From Kutzneria sp036403095 (GTDB lineage Bacteria > Actinomycetota > Actinomycetes > Mycobacteriales > Pseudonocardiaceae): a stretch of 64,000 nt of DNA. Below, in pieces: positions 11,701 through 19,302 of this stretch (position 1 is its first letter; each line of letters begins with the position of its first letter). The stretch spans positions 1-64,000 of the forward strand of contig DASWRQ010000006.1 in the NCBI GenBank assembly GCA_036403095.1, given 5' to 3'. The position numbers and the translations under genes are program-made. Under the pieces are notes generated by a model that did not search any database, was not told where the DNA came from, and worked only from the letters and a program-made list of their open reading frames with translations.

Positions 11701-11930
11701 GCGGTGACCCGCTGTCCGACATCAAGCAGGCGGCCAACGTCCGGTCCGTGGTCAGCAACGGCCGACTGTTCACTGTGGACGATCTACTGAAGCCGTTCGC
11801 CGGGGCTGCTTCGGGCATCGCCGCCAACCGCGTTGTCACCCCCGTGCCCGGCCATCCGGCCAACGCCGCCTTCTGGTGGCACGACGAGCACTACGTCGCG
11901 CACAGCGCCCACTCCTGCTGCGCCGGCTGA
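8787..11930 (+). CDS. Tat-exported TolB-like propeller fused to amidohydrolase
   Basis: A 1047-residue exported hydrolase. The N terminus has a twin-arginine signal (NRREFLTGVAGAVALTG) with likely cleavage after SAAAA. Residues about 45-610 hold many WSPDG/FSPDG repeats (DWSPDGRQ, RFSPDGRT, AWSPDGAR, AWSPDGRY, TWSPDGTV, VWSPDGSR), forming one or two TolB/WD40-like propellers. Residues about 620-1030 are an imidazolonepropionase-type amidohydrolase with HNH at 667-669, a YDLMKCY lysine, TSHYH, VEHIG and TGTDSP for the binuclear metal site. Substrate is unknown; the family is annotated as peptidase or dipeptidase-like. It appears to be monocistronic, ending eight bases before a strong terminator hairpin. 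The ATG at 8787 follows a G-rich stretch rather than a clean ribosome site. Confidence 0.85.
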   Translation: MSAVNRREFLTGVAGAVALTGVELGSPPSAAAAPPAQPDRAGTPLAIRQGTNVAGQLSPDGATIAMDLLGVLWLVPAGGGAAKRITDDLMDIGQPDWSPDGRQLVFQAYRDGNFNIWTVDRDGRGLKQLTQGPFDHREPRFSPDGRTVVFSSDLGGSYGIHLLDLATNKTTQLTDTPVEEYEPAWSPDGARVAFVAAGTRIDVITVADSSRSTAITVAATQQIHGPTFTPDGQDLVYNLVTAAAPPNAPAASELYLSGKPLVTGEEAYPFRVSWHGNDFLYASDGALRKRSLSGGPLTEIAFTAPVEVQPAKYTKRRRDFDSPRPKPVVGIGSPVLSPDGTKVAFRALNDIYTMTVGQSPQPLTRDPSTRENEWKSDPAWSPDGRYLSYSTDRAGKLDIWLRELATGQERQLTNLPNAAAVSGSWSRDGKFLAFLDQTGALYTVEVATGAVQKVFTATFEPGRPTWSPDGTVIALAAIVPYSTRYREGLSKILLVNRVTGAARYVDPLPNRSLQTRGDDGPVWSPDGSRMAFVVGSRLHVVDVHPDGTFAGTPEPINDEVTDAPTWHGDSKHLLYLNNGRLRLIGVDGSGARTVPVGLSWTNTSPRGRLVIRAGRLWDGQSPTLQSNVDVIVEGHRVKAVRPSGPGVDGQVIDARDGVVMPGIVDIHNHREMQGYSYGARQGRLWLSLGITTTRSPGSPAYHMVEERESIQSGNRVGPRYFATGEAIDGSRIFYNFMRPTYDERQLGLELERAAALDYDLMKCYVRLKPEWQRQVIRWAHDRGVLATSHYHFPALAFGGDGVEHIGATNRFGYSRTVTALGAGYQDVIDLFNKTGAGRTPTLFLSGALLGEDRSLVDDRRVKTLYPSWEYASLVASAQGAATTDQTANLTDLAKQVAQIVAMVRGGGRIVTGTDSPIDHTAVSTHMNLRAMVKYGLTPFEALVTATRNAGDLLGEPLGRVAPGMYADLSIVGGDPLSDIKQAANVRSVVSNGRLFTVDDLLKPFAGAASGIAANRVVTPVPGHPANAAFWWHDEHYVAHSAHSCCAG

Positions 11931-11937
11931 ACGCCCC

Positions 11938-11971
11938 CGCTGGGGTGTCGGTCGCGACCGACACCCCAGCG
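11938..11971. terminator. 34-base perfect palindrome, bidirectional terminator
   Basis: A perfect palindrome with 17-base arms centred at 11954/11955 (GGTGTCGGTC joined directly to GACCGACACC at its core). It sits exactly between the convergent stops at 11930 and 11975, so it can terminate both genes. No T-tract follows, as is usual in high-GC actinobacteria. Confidence 0.8.
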
Positions 11972-11974
11972 CCG

Positions 11975-12322
11975 TCAGCAGTACACGAACACGCTCTTGG
12001 TCGGGTTGGTCCCGTCCAGCGAGCGGGTGGTCCATGGCTGAACCTCGTCCCAGCGGTCGTCCCGGTAGGTCACGCGGAACCGGTTGCCGTGGGCCCGGCC
12101 CCGCCAGGCCCACACGGACAGCGGCTGGAAACCGCAACCGTCGGCGTTCCACCAGCTCGCATCGGAGTCGCTGGGGCTGTCCGCGATGCAGGCCCGCCCG
12201 TCCTGACAGGTGCTGGACCAGAACCCGGTCGGCGGCGCGGCCTGGGCCGGGACGGCGCACACCCCGATCAGGACCGCGGACGCCGCGGCGGCGGCGATGG
12301 TCGTGCGAAGACGGTTGATCAA
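11975..12322 (-). CDS. small secreted cysteine-containing protein
   Basis: A 115-residue hypothetical protein. A Sec signal peptide is clear: basic MINRLRT, a hydrophobic stretch AAAAASAVLIGVCAV, and an AQA-A cleavage site near residue 28. The mature part of about 87 residues has four cysteines (STCQDGRACIAD, DGCGFQ, and the C-terminal VYC), probably two disulfides, and is Trp-rich. The layout resembles small I36-type inhibitors or crystallin-like secreted proteins of Streptomyces, but I do not recognise a family. The start is TTG at 12322 with AAGGA eight bases upstream. Confidence 0.68.
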   Translation of the reverse strand: MINRLRTTIAAAAASAVLIGVCAVPAQAAPPTGFWSSTCQDGRACIADSPSDSDASWWNADGCGFQPLSVWAWRGRAHGNRFRVTYRDDRWDEVQPWTTRSLDGTNPTKSVFVYC

Positions 12323-12484
12323 TTGGTGTTTCCTTCCGTGGTTCCGCGCTGCTCATCCGATGCGGCGCAGCACCGTTCCTACCCGGCCCGTTGTTGTTCA
12401 GGGCCGAGCGGCCACGCTGGTCAACAGAAGGTGAACACCCGGCTGGACTTGAGTCCCGGGGCGAACCGGTCTTGGGGATCTCCC
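12323..12484. other. 162-base intergenic region
   Basis: Holds the upstream region of the secreted protein (minus strand) and the 3' flank of the XRE gene. I see no clear promoter pair or terminator and no additional gene. Confidence 0.3.
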
Positions 12485-12751
12485 TCAGGAGGCGCTTCTC
12501 AGCCGCAGCGCGGCGGTCCAGGCGTCGGCCAGGTCCTGCACGGGCAGGCCGAGCGCCTCGCTCAGGCAGGCGATGGTGCCGAAGGCCGGGGTGGGCAGCC
12601 GGCCGGTCTCGATCTTGCGCAGGGTCTCCGGGGAGATGCCGGCGGTGAGGGCGATCTCGGCCAGCGGGCGGTCGCCGCGGGCGGCACGCAACCGCTGGCC
12701 GAGGCGGCGGCCGGCCTCGAGCTGTTCCGGGGTGAGGGGGTTGCGGACCAC
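12485..12751 (-). CDS. XRE-family helix-turn-helix regulator
   Basis: An 88-residue DNA-binding protein consisting almost only of a Cro/CI-type HTH (RPLAEIALTAGISPETLRKIETGRLPTPA, read in two parts). The frame stays open to 12787 with a TTG, but GTG at 12751 is preferred. On the minus strand TTGCCG and TATCCT are separated by 18 bases, and the predicted +1 falls on that GTG, giving a leaderless mRNA. One of two inverted 14-base sites lies between those -35 and -10 elements, so the protein probably represses itself and the divergent methionine aminopeptidase gene. Target binding is inferred. Confidence 0.78.
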   Translation of the reverse strand: MVRNPLTPEQLEAGRRLGQRLRAARGDRPLAEIALTAGISPETLRKIETGRLPTPAFGTIACLSEALGLPVQDLADAWTAALRLRSAS

Positions 12752-12757
12752 GCCTCC

Positions 12758-12787
12758 AGGATAGGGCTGGTATTTGTATACCGGCAA
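12758..12787 (-). promoter_or_regulatory. leaderless promoter of the XRE gene
   Basis: Minus-strand TTGCCG (12787 to 12782) and TATCCT (12763 to 12758) with an 18-base spacer. Seven bases beyond the -10 lies the GTG at 12751. Confidence 0.45.
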
Positions 12788-12812
12788 GGGCTAGAGTTGG
12801 TATACAAATACC
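12769..12812. promoter_or_regulatory. paired inverted operator sites
   Basis: GGTATTTGTATACC (12769-12782) and its exact reverse complement GGTATACAAATACC (12799-12812) lie 16 bases apart between the divergent XRE and methionine aminopeptidase genes. Each site is itself a GGTAT-N4-ATACC palindrome. The left copy sits within the XRE promoter and the right one just ahead of the aminopeptidase start. This arrangement is typical of an autoregulated divergent operator. Confidence 0.65.
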
Positions 12813-12828
12813 GCACCGAGGGGTGATC

Positions 12829-13596
12829 GTGATCGAGTTGAAGTCCGCGGCGGAGATCGAGCGGATGCGGGTGACCGGCGGCTTCATCGCCACCGTGCTG
12901 GCCGAGCTGGCCAAGGTCGCGGAGCCGGGCGTGAACCTGATGGACCTGGAGCACCGCACCCGGGAGATGATCCGCGAGCGCGGCGCGCAGTCGTGCTACT
13001 GGGACTACGCGCCCTCCTTCGGCAACGGGCCGTTCCGCAACGTGATCTGCCTGTCGGTCAACGACGCCGTGCTGCACGGCCTGCCGCACGACTACGTGCT
13101 GCGCGACGGGGACGTGCTCACGATGGACATCGCCGTCGGCATCGACGGCTGGGTGGCCGACTCGGCCCGCACCGTCATCGTCGGCACGCCGGCCGAGGCC
13201 GACCTCCGTCTCATCCGCGCCACCGAGGAAGCCCTGGTCGCCGGCATCGCCGCCGCCGTGCCCGACAACCGCCTCGGCGACATCTCCGCCGCCATCGGGG
13301 CCGTGGCCGAGCGCTTCGGCTACCCCGTCAACACCGAGTTCGGCGGCCACGGTCTGGGCCGCACCATGCACGAGGAGCCGCACATCCCCAACCGCGGCCG
13401 CGCCGGCCGTGGCCTCAAGCTGCGCGCCGGCATGACCCTGGCCCTCGAACCCTGGTTCGCCGCCACCACCGACCGCATCGCCTTCGATCCCGACGGCTGG
13501 ACCATCCGCTCGGCCGACGGCTCCCGCACCGCCCACTCCGAGCACACCATCGCCATCACCGAGGACGGCCCGCAGGTGCTCACCGCGCAGCAGTGA
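12829..13596 (+). CDS. map: type I methionine aminopeptidase
   Basis: A 255-residue cytoplasmic metalloprotease that removes the initiator Met from nascent proteins. The metal ligands are visible in order: D in TMDIAVGIDGW, D in VADSART, H in GGHGLGRTMHEEP, E in LALEPW, and a C-terminal Glu region (SEHTIAITEDG). GTG at 12829 is chosen over GTG at 12823 because GAGGGG ends about five bases before it. Most actinobacteria have more than one map gene. This copy is divergent from an XRE regulator rather than in the ribosomal-protein operon, so it is probably the accessory one. It overlaps the convergent dppF-like gene by 17 bases. Confidence 0.88.
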   Translation: MIELKSAAEIERMRVTGGFIATVLAELAKVAEPGVNLMDLEHRTREMIRERGAQSCYWDYAPSFGNGPFRNVICLSVNDAVLHGLPHDYVLRDGDVLTMDIAVGIDGWVADSARTVIVGTPAEADLRLIRATEEALVAGIAAAVPDNRLGDISAAIGAVAERFGYPVNTEFGGHGLGRTMHEEPHIPNRGRAGRGLKLRAGMTLALEPWFAATTDRIAFDPDGWTIRSADGSRTAHSEHTIAITEDGPQVLTAQQ

Positions 13597-14545
13597 CTCC
13601 CACGGCGTGGCAGGCGACGCCGGGCTCGGCGCCGTCCACAATGGGCAGATCCACAGTCCGGCACCGGTGCGCCACCTCGTCGGGCAAGCCGGCGGCGAGC
13701 AACGGACACCGGGGGTGGAAACGGCAGCCGGCGGGCACGCGGCTGGGGTCGGGGGTCTCCCCCGCCAAGACCATGGGCGGGGTCGACGACTCGGGGAGCA
13801 CGGACAGGAGTGCCTGGGTGTAGGGGTGGCGGGGAGCGGTGAGGACCTGCTCCACGGGACCGCTCTCGACGATGCGCCCGAGGTACATGACGGCCACCCG
13901 GTCGGCGATGTTCCACGCGAGCCCGAGATCGTGGGTGACGACCAATGCCGCCAGGCCGAGCTCGTCACGCAACCGCAGTAGCAGAGCCAAGATCTCGCCC
14001 CGGACGGAGGCGTCCAGCGACGCGACGGGCTCGTCGGCGATGAGCACGCTGGGGTCCAAAGCCAGCGCGCCGGCGATGACGACGCGCTGGCGCTGACCGC
14101 CGGACAGCTCGTGGGGCACAAGGCCGAAGAACCGCTCGGGCGGACGCAAACCGGCGCGGGACAAGGCCGACGCGACGAGTTCCCGCTCGTCGCCGGGCAC
14201 GCGATGGATCCGAAGACCCTCGGCGACGGCCTCGTAGACGCTGTGCCGGGGGTTCAAAGCGCCGGTGGGGTCCTGCAACACGAGCTGGGCGTGCCGGCGG
14301 TACTCCCGAAGCCCTCGCGTCGACGACGCCAGCGGCTTGCCCTCGTACAGCACCCGCCCGGACGTGGTCTTCTGCAACCCCAACAGGGTCCGGGCCAGCG
14401 TGGTCTTGCCGCAGCCGGACTCCCCGACCAGCGCGATGATCTCGCCGGAGCGGATGTCCAGCCGCACACCGTCCACGGCCCGGGCGCCGCCGAAGTGCAC
14501 GGAGACGTCGTCGGCGCGCAGCAATGCCGATTCCCCTCGGGTCAC
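13580..14545 (-). CDS. oligo/dipeptide ABC transporter ATPase (DppF-like)
   Basis: A 321-residue ATP-binding subunit. It has Walker A GESGCGKTT, signature LSGGQRQRV, Walker B VLIADEPVASLD, switch HDLGLAWNIAD, and the C-terminal oligopeptide-transporter extension with cysteines (CRFHPRCPLL). It pairs with the upstream ATPase as a heterodimer energising peptide import. The GTG start overlaps the stop of that gene in GTGA, with GGAGG seven bases upstream, so the two are translationally coupled. It is the last gene of the transporter operon. Confidence 0.92.
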   Translation of the reverse strand: MTRGESALLRADDVSVHFGGARAVDGVRLDIRSGEIIALVGESGCGKTTLARTLLGLQKTTSGRVLYEGKPLASSTRGLREYRRHAQLVLQDPTGALNPRHSVYEAVAEGLRIHRVPGDERELVASALSRAGLRPPERFFGLVPHELSGGQRQRVVIAGALALDPSVLIADEPVASLDASVRGEILALLLRLRDELGLAALVVTHDLGLAWNIADRVAVMYLGRIVESGPVEQVLTAPRHPYTQALLSVLPESSTPPMVLAGETPDPSRVPAGCRFHPRCPLLAAGLPDEVAHRCRTVDLPIVDGAEPGVACHAVGVTAAR

Positions 14546-15504
14546 GGCGAAACCTCCAAGAGACAGGCCGACACGCGGTCCTCGCTCACCGGCCGCAGCC
14601 GGACATCCGTGCCCGAGCACGCGGGCATGACGGACGGGCAGCGCGGATGGAACGGGCAGCCACCAGGCAGATCCGACGGATCCGGCGGATCACCGGCCAG
14701 CCCGCGTGGGGCCAGCCGGGACGAGGCGTCGCCGATCGTCGGAAACGCGGCGGCCAGCGCCTTGGTGTACGGATGCGCCGGCGCGCGAAGCACCTCGGTG
14801 GCCGGCCCCTGCTCGACGATCCGCCCGGCGTACATGACGGCCAGTCGCTGGCAGGTGGAGCCCAGCACGGACAGGTCGTGGCTGATCATCAGCAGCCCGA
14901 TGTCCAGCTCGTCCACCAGCCGCTTCACCAGGTCCAGGACCTGGGCCTGTACCATCACGTCCAACGCGGTGGTCGGCTCGTCGGCGATGATCAGCCCGGG
15001 CGAGCAGGCCAGCGCCATCGCGATCATCACCCGCTGCCGCTGCCCGCCGGACAGCTCGTGCGGATAGGCCCGCGCCCGCCGCGCCGGCAGCCCGACCTGC
15101 ACCAGCAGCTCGCCGACCCGTTGCTCGACGTTGGATTGCTTGCCATGCAGGCGAATCGGCTCGGCGATCTGGTCCCCGACGCGCTGCACCGGGTTCAGCG
15201 CGTGCATCGCCCCCTGGAACACCACCGACGCCTCGGCCCAGCGCACGGCCCGCAGCCGGCCCCAGCTCATGTCGGTGACGTTCTCGCCGCCCAGCAGCAC
15301 TTCCCCGCCGAGCACGGCGTTGCGCGGCAGCAGCCGCAGCACCGACATGGCCAGGGTGGACTTGCCGCAGCCCGACTCGCCGGCCAGCCCGAGCGTCTGC
15401 CCGGCGTCGATCCGCAGGTCCACCCCGCGCACCGCCGGCACGACACCATTAGCGGTCCGGTAGTCGACGGTCGCGGACCGCAGTTCCAGCAACGGCTCGC
15501 CCAT
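14542..15504 (-). CDS. oligo/dipeptide ABC transporter ATPase (DppD-like)
   Basis: A 320-residue ATP-binding subunit with Walker A GESGCGKST, signature LSGGQRQRV, Walker B LIIADEPTTALD and H-loop SHDLSVL. The Cys-containing C-terminal domain (CPFHPRCPSVMPAC) resembles the Fe-S binding part seen in DppD proteins. Its ATG at 15504 overlaps the permease stop by one base (TGATG). It lies in the middle of the five-gene transport operon. Confidence 0.92.
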   Translation of the reverse strand: MGEPLLELRSATVDYRTANGVVPAVRGVDLRIDAGQTLGLAGESGCGKSTLAMSVLRLLPRNAVLGGEVLLGGENVTDMSWGRLRAVRWAEASVVFQGAMHALNPVQRVGDQIAEPIRLHGKQSNVEQRVGELLVQVGLPARRARAYPHELSGGQRQRVMIAMALACSPGLIIADEPTTALDVMVQAQVLDLVKRLVDELDIGLLMISHDLSVLGSTCQRLAVMYAGRIVEQGPATEVLRAPAHPYTKALAAAFPTIGDASSRLAPRGLAGDPPDPSDLPGGCPFHPRCPSVMPACSGTDVRLRPVSEDRVSACLLEVSP

Positions 15505-16388
15505 CACCGCTCCCTCAGCCGCGGGTTGAGCACGGCCTCCAGGGCCCGCCCGCACATCATGAACGCCAGCACGACCACGCCGATGGCCACGCCCGGCGGC
15601 AGCAGGTACCACCAGGCCCGCGCGGTGACCGCGCCGCTCTGCAGGGCGTTGTGCAGCATCTGGCCCCACGACGGCGAGTTCGGGTCGCCGAGGCCCAGGA
15701 ACGACAGCGTGGACTCGGTGATGATGGAGTTGGCCACGTTCAGCGTCGTGTTGGCGAAGACCAACGGCGCCACCGCCGGCAGCACGTGCTTGCCGATCAC
15801 GTGCAGATGCCCGGCGCCCAACGCCCAGGACCGCTCGATGTACGGCCGCGACTCCACCGCCAGGGTCTGCGACCGCACCAGCCGCGCGGTCGTCGGCCAC
15901 GCGGTCGCGCCGATGGCGATGATGATCGACCCGATGCCCGGCGTCAGCACCGTGGACAGCACGGCCGCCAGCACCAGCGACGGCAGCACCAGGAAGAAGT
16001 CCGTCACGCGCATCAGCACGGCCTGCACCCAGCCGCCGAAATGCGCCATCAGCACACCGACGATGGCACCGACGCCGACCGACAGCAGCGTCGCGGTCAG
16101 GCCGACCAGCAGCGAGATCCGCGATCCCCACAGCAGCAACAGCAGCACGGATCGGCCGCGCTCGTCGGTGCCGAGCAGGAAGCCGTCGCCGGGCGGCTTG
16201 AGCAGGCCGCCGGTGGCCTTGGTGACGTCCAGCCCGGACGCGTCGCTGATCACCGGCGCGAGCACGGCCAGCAGCACGATCACGACCAGCACGGCCAGGC
16301 CGACCAGCCCGCCGCGGTCGGTGCGGTACTGGGCCCAGACCCGGCCGGCGGCGGCCCGCCGGCGCTGCCAGGCGATGGAAGCGGTCAT
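15504..16388 (-). CDS. peptide ABC transporter permease (DppC-like)
   Basis: A 294-residue inner-membrane permease with an N-terminal membrane segment (GLAVLVVIVLLAVLAPV), a DppC-type periplasmic-loop element LLGTDERGRSVL, and a five-helix BPD_transp core. The EAA loop reads SWALGAGHLHVIGKHVLP. The ATG at 16388 overlaps the stop of the upstream permease by four bases. It forms the translocation pore with the DppB-like subunit. Confidence 0.91.
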   Translation of the reverse strand: MTASIAWQRRRAAAGRVWAQYRTDRGGLVGLAVLVVIVLLAVLAPVISDASGLDVTKATGGLLKPPGDGFLLGTDERGRSVLLLLLWGSRISLLVGLTATLLSVGVGAIVGVLMAHFGGWVQAVLMRVTDFFLVLPSLVLAAVLSTVLTPGIGSIIIAIGATAWPTTARLVRSQTLAVESRPYIERSWALGAGHLHVIGKHVLPAVAPLVFANTTLNVANSIITESTLSFLGLGDPNSPSWGQMLHNALQSGAVTARAWWYLLPPGVAIGVVVLAFMMCGRALEAVLNPRLRER

Positions 16389-17401
16389 GCGGCACGCACC
16401 CTCGGGTCGATCACATGCAGCAGCAGGTCGCCGATCAGGTTCATCACCAGCACCGCGCCGGCCAACACCAGCAGCAGCCCCTGCAACAGGGCCCCGTCGT
16501 GGTCGGCGAGCGCCTGGTAGAGCAGCAGCCCCAGGCCCGGCCACGAGTACACCGTCTCCACGGTGACCGCGCCGCCGACCACGAAGCCGAGCTGGATGAA
16601 GATCAGGGTCACGGTCGGCAGCAGCGCGTTGGGCACCGCGTGCCGGTCACGCACGAAGTCGTCGCGCAGTCCCTTGGCCCTGGCCGTGGTCAGGTAGTCG
16701 GCGTTCATCTCCTCCAGCAGCGAGGAGCGCATCACCAGCAGGTACTGCGCGTACAGCACGGCCACCAGGGTCAGGCACGGCAGCACGAGGTGGTGCGCCA
16801 CGTCGAGCACCTGCGGGAAGAACGACGGCGGGGTGTCGGGGTCGGCGAAGCCCTGGGTGGGGAACCACGTGCCGGCCACCGACAGCAGGATCATGCCCAG
16901 CCAGAACGTCGGCGCCGACCACAGGGTGAGCGCGAAGCCGGTGGAGAACCGGTCGAAACGGCTGCCCCGCCGCCAGCCGGCCCGGGTGCCCTGCCACAGA
17001 CCCAGCAGCACGGAGATCACCGTCGCCGCGCCGACCAGCAGCACCGTCGGCCCCAGCCGCTGCAGGATCAGCTGCGACACCGGCTGCTGGAAGTTCGCCG
17101 ATACGCCGAGATCGCCGTGCAGCAGGCCGACCAGGTAGTCGACGAACTGCGCCGGCATCGACTTGTCGAGCCCGAGCTGGTGGCGCAGCTGCGCCACCTG
17201 GGCCGGGCCCAGCGAGCTGTTGCGGGTCAGCAGCCGGATGGGGTCGCCGGGCACCACCCGGATCAGGAAGAAGCTGAGCACCACGATGACGAACAGGCTG
17301 ACCACCGCGCCGCCGACCTTGCCGAGCACGTACCGCGCGCCCCGTTGACGCGCGGACGTGCTCGGCCCGGCCAGTGCCGGCGCCGTTGCCGGTGAGGTCA
17401 C
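16385..17401 (-). CDS. peptide ABC transporter permease (DppB-like)
   Basis: A 338-residue permease. The first membrane helix (GGAVVSLFVIVVLSFFLIRV) is followed by the DppB-type VPGDPIRLL motif, four to five further helices, and an EAA loop (TTARAKGLRDDFVRDRHAVPN). The start is GTG at 17401, three bases after the stop of the binding-protein gene. It is part of the same operon. Confidence 0.91.
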   Translation of the reverse strand: MTSPATAPALAGPSTSARQRGARYVLGKVGGAVVSLFVIVVLSFFLIRVVPGDPIRLLTRNSSLGPAQVAQLRHQLGLDKSMPAQFVDYLVGLLHGDLGVSANFQQPVSQLILQRLGPTVLLVGAATVISVLLGLWQGTRAGWRRGSRFDRFSTGFALTLWSAPTFWLGMILLSVAGTWFPTQGFADPDTPPSFFPQVLDVAHHLVLPCLTLVAVLYAQYLLVMRSSLLEEMNADYLTTARAKGLRDDFVRDRHAVPNALLPTVTLIFIQLGFVVGGAVTVETVYSWPGLGLLLYQALADHDGALLQGLLLVLAGAVLVMNLIGDLLLHVIDPRVRAA

Positions 17402-17404
17402 GGG

Positions 17405-19198
17405 CTACTCCCGCTCGTCGGCGCCGGCCTTGCGCCGCCGCGACAGCAGGAACGCGCCGCCGCCCAGCACCACCACGACCACCACCACGATCACGACGAT
17501 CAGCGTGGTGTTGCCGCCGCCGCTACTGCCCGCGGCGTCGACGGGCTTGGCCAGCAGGTAGCCGTAGTAGCCGTTCTGGTGGGTGATCGAGCCGCCCTGC
17601 GCGGGCTGCAGACCGAAGCTGGCCCAGCGGTCGGAGCGGTAGGCCTCCAGCGAGTTCGGATAGGCGATCACCACCGAGCTGTCCAGCGAGTACAGCCGGG
17701 CCTGCAGGTCCTTGACGTCCTTGATCCGCTTGGCCTGGTCCATCTCGGACAGCTGTGCCTGGTACAGGGCGTCGATCTGCGGGTCGCACATGAAGTTCTC
17801 TGTGTTGCCGTTGCCGTCGGCGTCGGGCAGGTTGCCGCAGGTCTGGATGGACAGCAGCGCGTCCGGGTCGGGATTGCCGGTCCAGCCGTTGATCTGCAGG
17901 TCGTACTTGCCGGTGCTGCCGGCGTCGGTGAGCGCGTCGGAGCTGAGCGCCTGCACGGTCACGCCCAGGCCGACCTGCTTGAGCCAGCCCTTGATGAAGT
18001 CGGCCGCCGCGGTCTGCGCCGGGATGCCGTTGTCCACCAGCAGCCGCAGCGTGATCGGCTTGCCCTGCTTGTCCGAACGCACGCCGTCGGCGCCCTTGAC
18101 GTAGCCGGCCTCGTCGAGCAGCTTGCCCGCGGCGGCCAGGTCGAACTTCTGCTCCTGGGCGGCGTCGGGAGTCCAGTGCCACTGCTCGTACACCGCGGGC
18201 ACGAAGCCGCTGCCGGGCTCGGCCAGGCCGCCGTAGGCCTTGTCCACCAGCGTCTTGATGTCCACCGACCGGGCGATGGCCTGGCGCACCTTCGGGTCCT
18301 TGAGCACCGGGTTGGCGTCGCCGACCGGCTTGCGGTCGTTGGTCTGCGCCTGGTAGTTGATCAGCAGGTCGTTCTGCCGGCCCTGACGGGACTTCACCGT
18401 GGTCACGTTGGGCGTGCTCTGCAAGGCGGTGTACTGGACCGGGGTCAGCCCGCTGACCACGTCCACGTCGCCGTTCTTGAGGCCCTGCACGGCCGCGTCG
18501 GCGTTGTCGTAGTGGCGGAACTGGAGCTGGTCGTAGGCCGGCTTGTCGCCGTAGTAGTCCGGGTTGGCCTTGAGCGTGATGGACTGGCCCTGGGTGAAGT
18601 TGGTCAGCGTGAAGGGGCCGCTGCCGACCACCGGGTACTGCAGGTTGTCGAACTTGCCGATGTCGGTGACCTTGGACCACACGTGCTCGGGCACGATCGG
18701 CACGTCCAGGGCCAGCATGGTGGCCTGCGGCTTCTTCGTCTTGATCACGACGGTGCTGTCGTCGGGCGCGGCGACGGTGTCGAAGTTGGCCACGAAGTTG
18801 CCGTTGGCGGTGGCCGCCGTCTTGTCCGTCATGATCTTGTTGAAGGTCCAGGCGACGTCCTTGGCCGTGATCGGCTGGTCGTCGGACCACTTGGCGCCGG
18901 ACCGGATGTGGTAGGTCCAGGTCAGGTTGTCGCTGGAGACCTGCCACTTGTCGGCCAGGCCGGGCGCGGGCTTGAAGTCGTCGCGCGAGTACGAGGTGAG
19001 GAACGCGTACATCACCCGCCCGATCTCGGTGTCGCCGAGGTGGTAGGCCATGAACGGGTTCATCGACGCGATCGTGCCGGTGACGGCCACGCGTAGGGTC
19101 CTGGGCTGCGGCGTGTCCTGCGCCTGGGCCACAATGGGCGCGCTGAGCACCGCCATTCCCGCGGCGACCAGGCCTATGCCGATCCGTCTGATGCGCAT
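17405..19198 (-). CDS. extracellular peptide-binding protein with C-terminal membrane anchor
   Basis: A 597-residue SBP_bac_5 family binding protein. A Sec signal (MRIRRIGIGLVAAGMAVLS...VAQAQ) ends near residue 26 with no lipobox cysteine. The body carries typical motifs such as NPFMAYHLGDTEIGR, WTYHIRSGAKWSDDQPITA and ARSVDIKTLVDKAYGG. Unusually the C terminus has a Gly/Ser linker, a Val-rich transmembrane helix (from NTTLIVVIVVVV) and a basic tail (LLSRRRKAGADERE), so the protein is tethered by its C terminus instead of by lipid. ATG 19198 follows GGGGAGG by nine bases. It is the first gene of the transport operon. Confidence 0.9.
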   Translation of the reverse strand: MRIRRIGIGLVAAGMAVLSAPIVAQAQDTPQPRTLRVAVTGTIASMNPFMAYHLGDTEIGRVMYAFLTSYSRDDFKPAPGLADKWQVSSDNLTWTYHIRSGAKWSDDQPITAKDVAWTFNKIMTDKTAATANGNFVANFDTVAAPDDSTVVIKTKKPQATMLALDVPIVPEHVWSKVTDIGKFDNLQYPVVGSGPFTLTNFTQGQSITLKANPDYYGDKPAYDQLQFRHYDNADAAVQGLKNGDVDVVSGLTPVQYTALQSTPNVTTVKSRQGRQNDLLINYQAQTNDRKPVGDANPVLKDPKVRQAIARSVDIKTLVDKAYGGLAEPGSGFVPAVYEQWHWTPDAAQEQKFDLAAAGKLLDEAGYVKGADGVRSDKQGKPITLRLLVDNGIPAQTAAADFIKGWLKQVGLGVTVQALSSDALTDAGSTGKYDLQINGWTGNPDPDALLSIQTCGNLPDADGNGNTENFMCDPQIDALYQAQLSEMDQAKRIKDVKDLQARLYSLDSSVVIAYPNSLEAYRSDRWASFGLQPAQGGSITHQNGYYGYLLAKPVDAAGSSGGGNTTLIVVIVVVVVVVLGGGAFLLSRRRKAGADERE

Positions 19199-19256
19199 AG
19201 CCGCGCACCTCCCCTTCCCCATGTTTGCCAAGAAGTAACCACCCAGTCAGGCAACG

Positions 19257-19274
19257 TGTCAACAATTGTCGACA
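19257..19274. promoter_or_regulatory. GntR-like operator palindrome between divergent peptide genes
   Basis: TGTCAACAATTGTCGACA is palindromic except for one base pair, and the overlapping TTGTCGACAA (19266-19275) is a perfect palindrome. TTGT...ACAA half sites are typical of GntR/FCD regulators. The element lies between the binding-protein operon and the M55 peptidase gene and overlaps the latter's -35. No candidate regulator gene lies adjacent. Confidence 0.5.
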
Positions 19275-19295
19275 ACGGCCGCCAACCCGTAACGT
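19266..19295 (+). promoter_or_regulatory. leaderless promoter of the M55 peptidase gene
   Basis: TTGTCG (19266-19271), an 18-base spacer, and TAACGT (19290-19295). The predicted +1 lands on the GTG start at 19303. Confidence 0.5.
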
Positions 19296-19302
19296 ACCGA
19301 GC

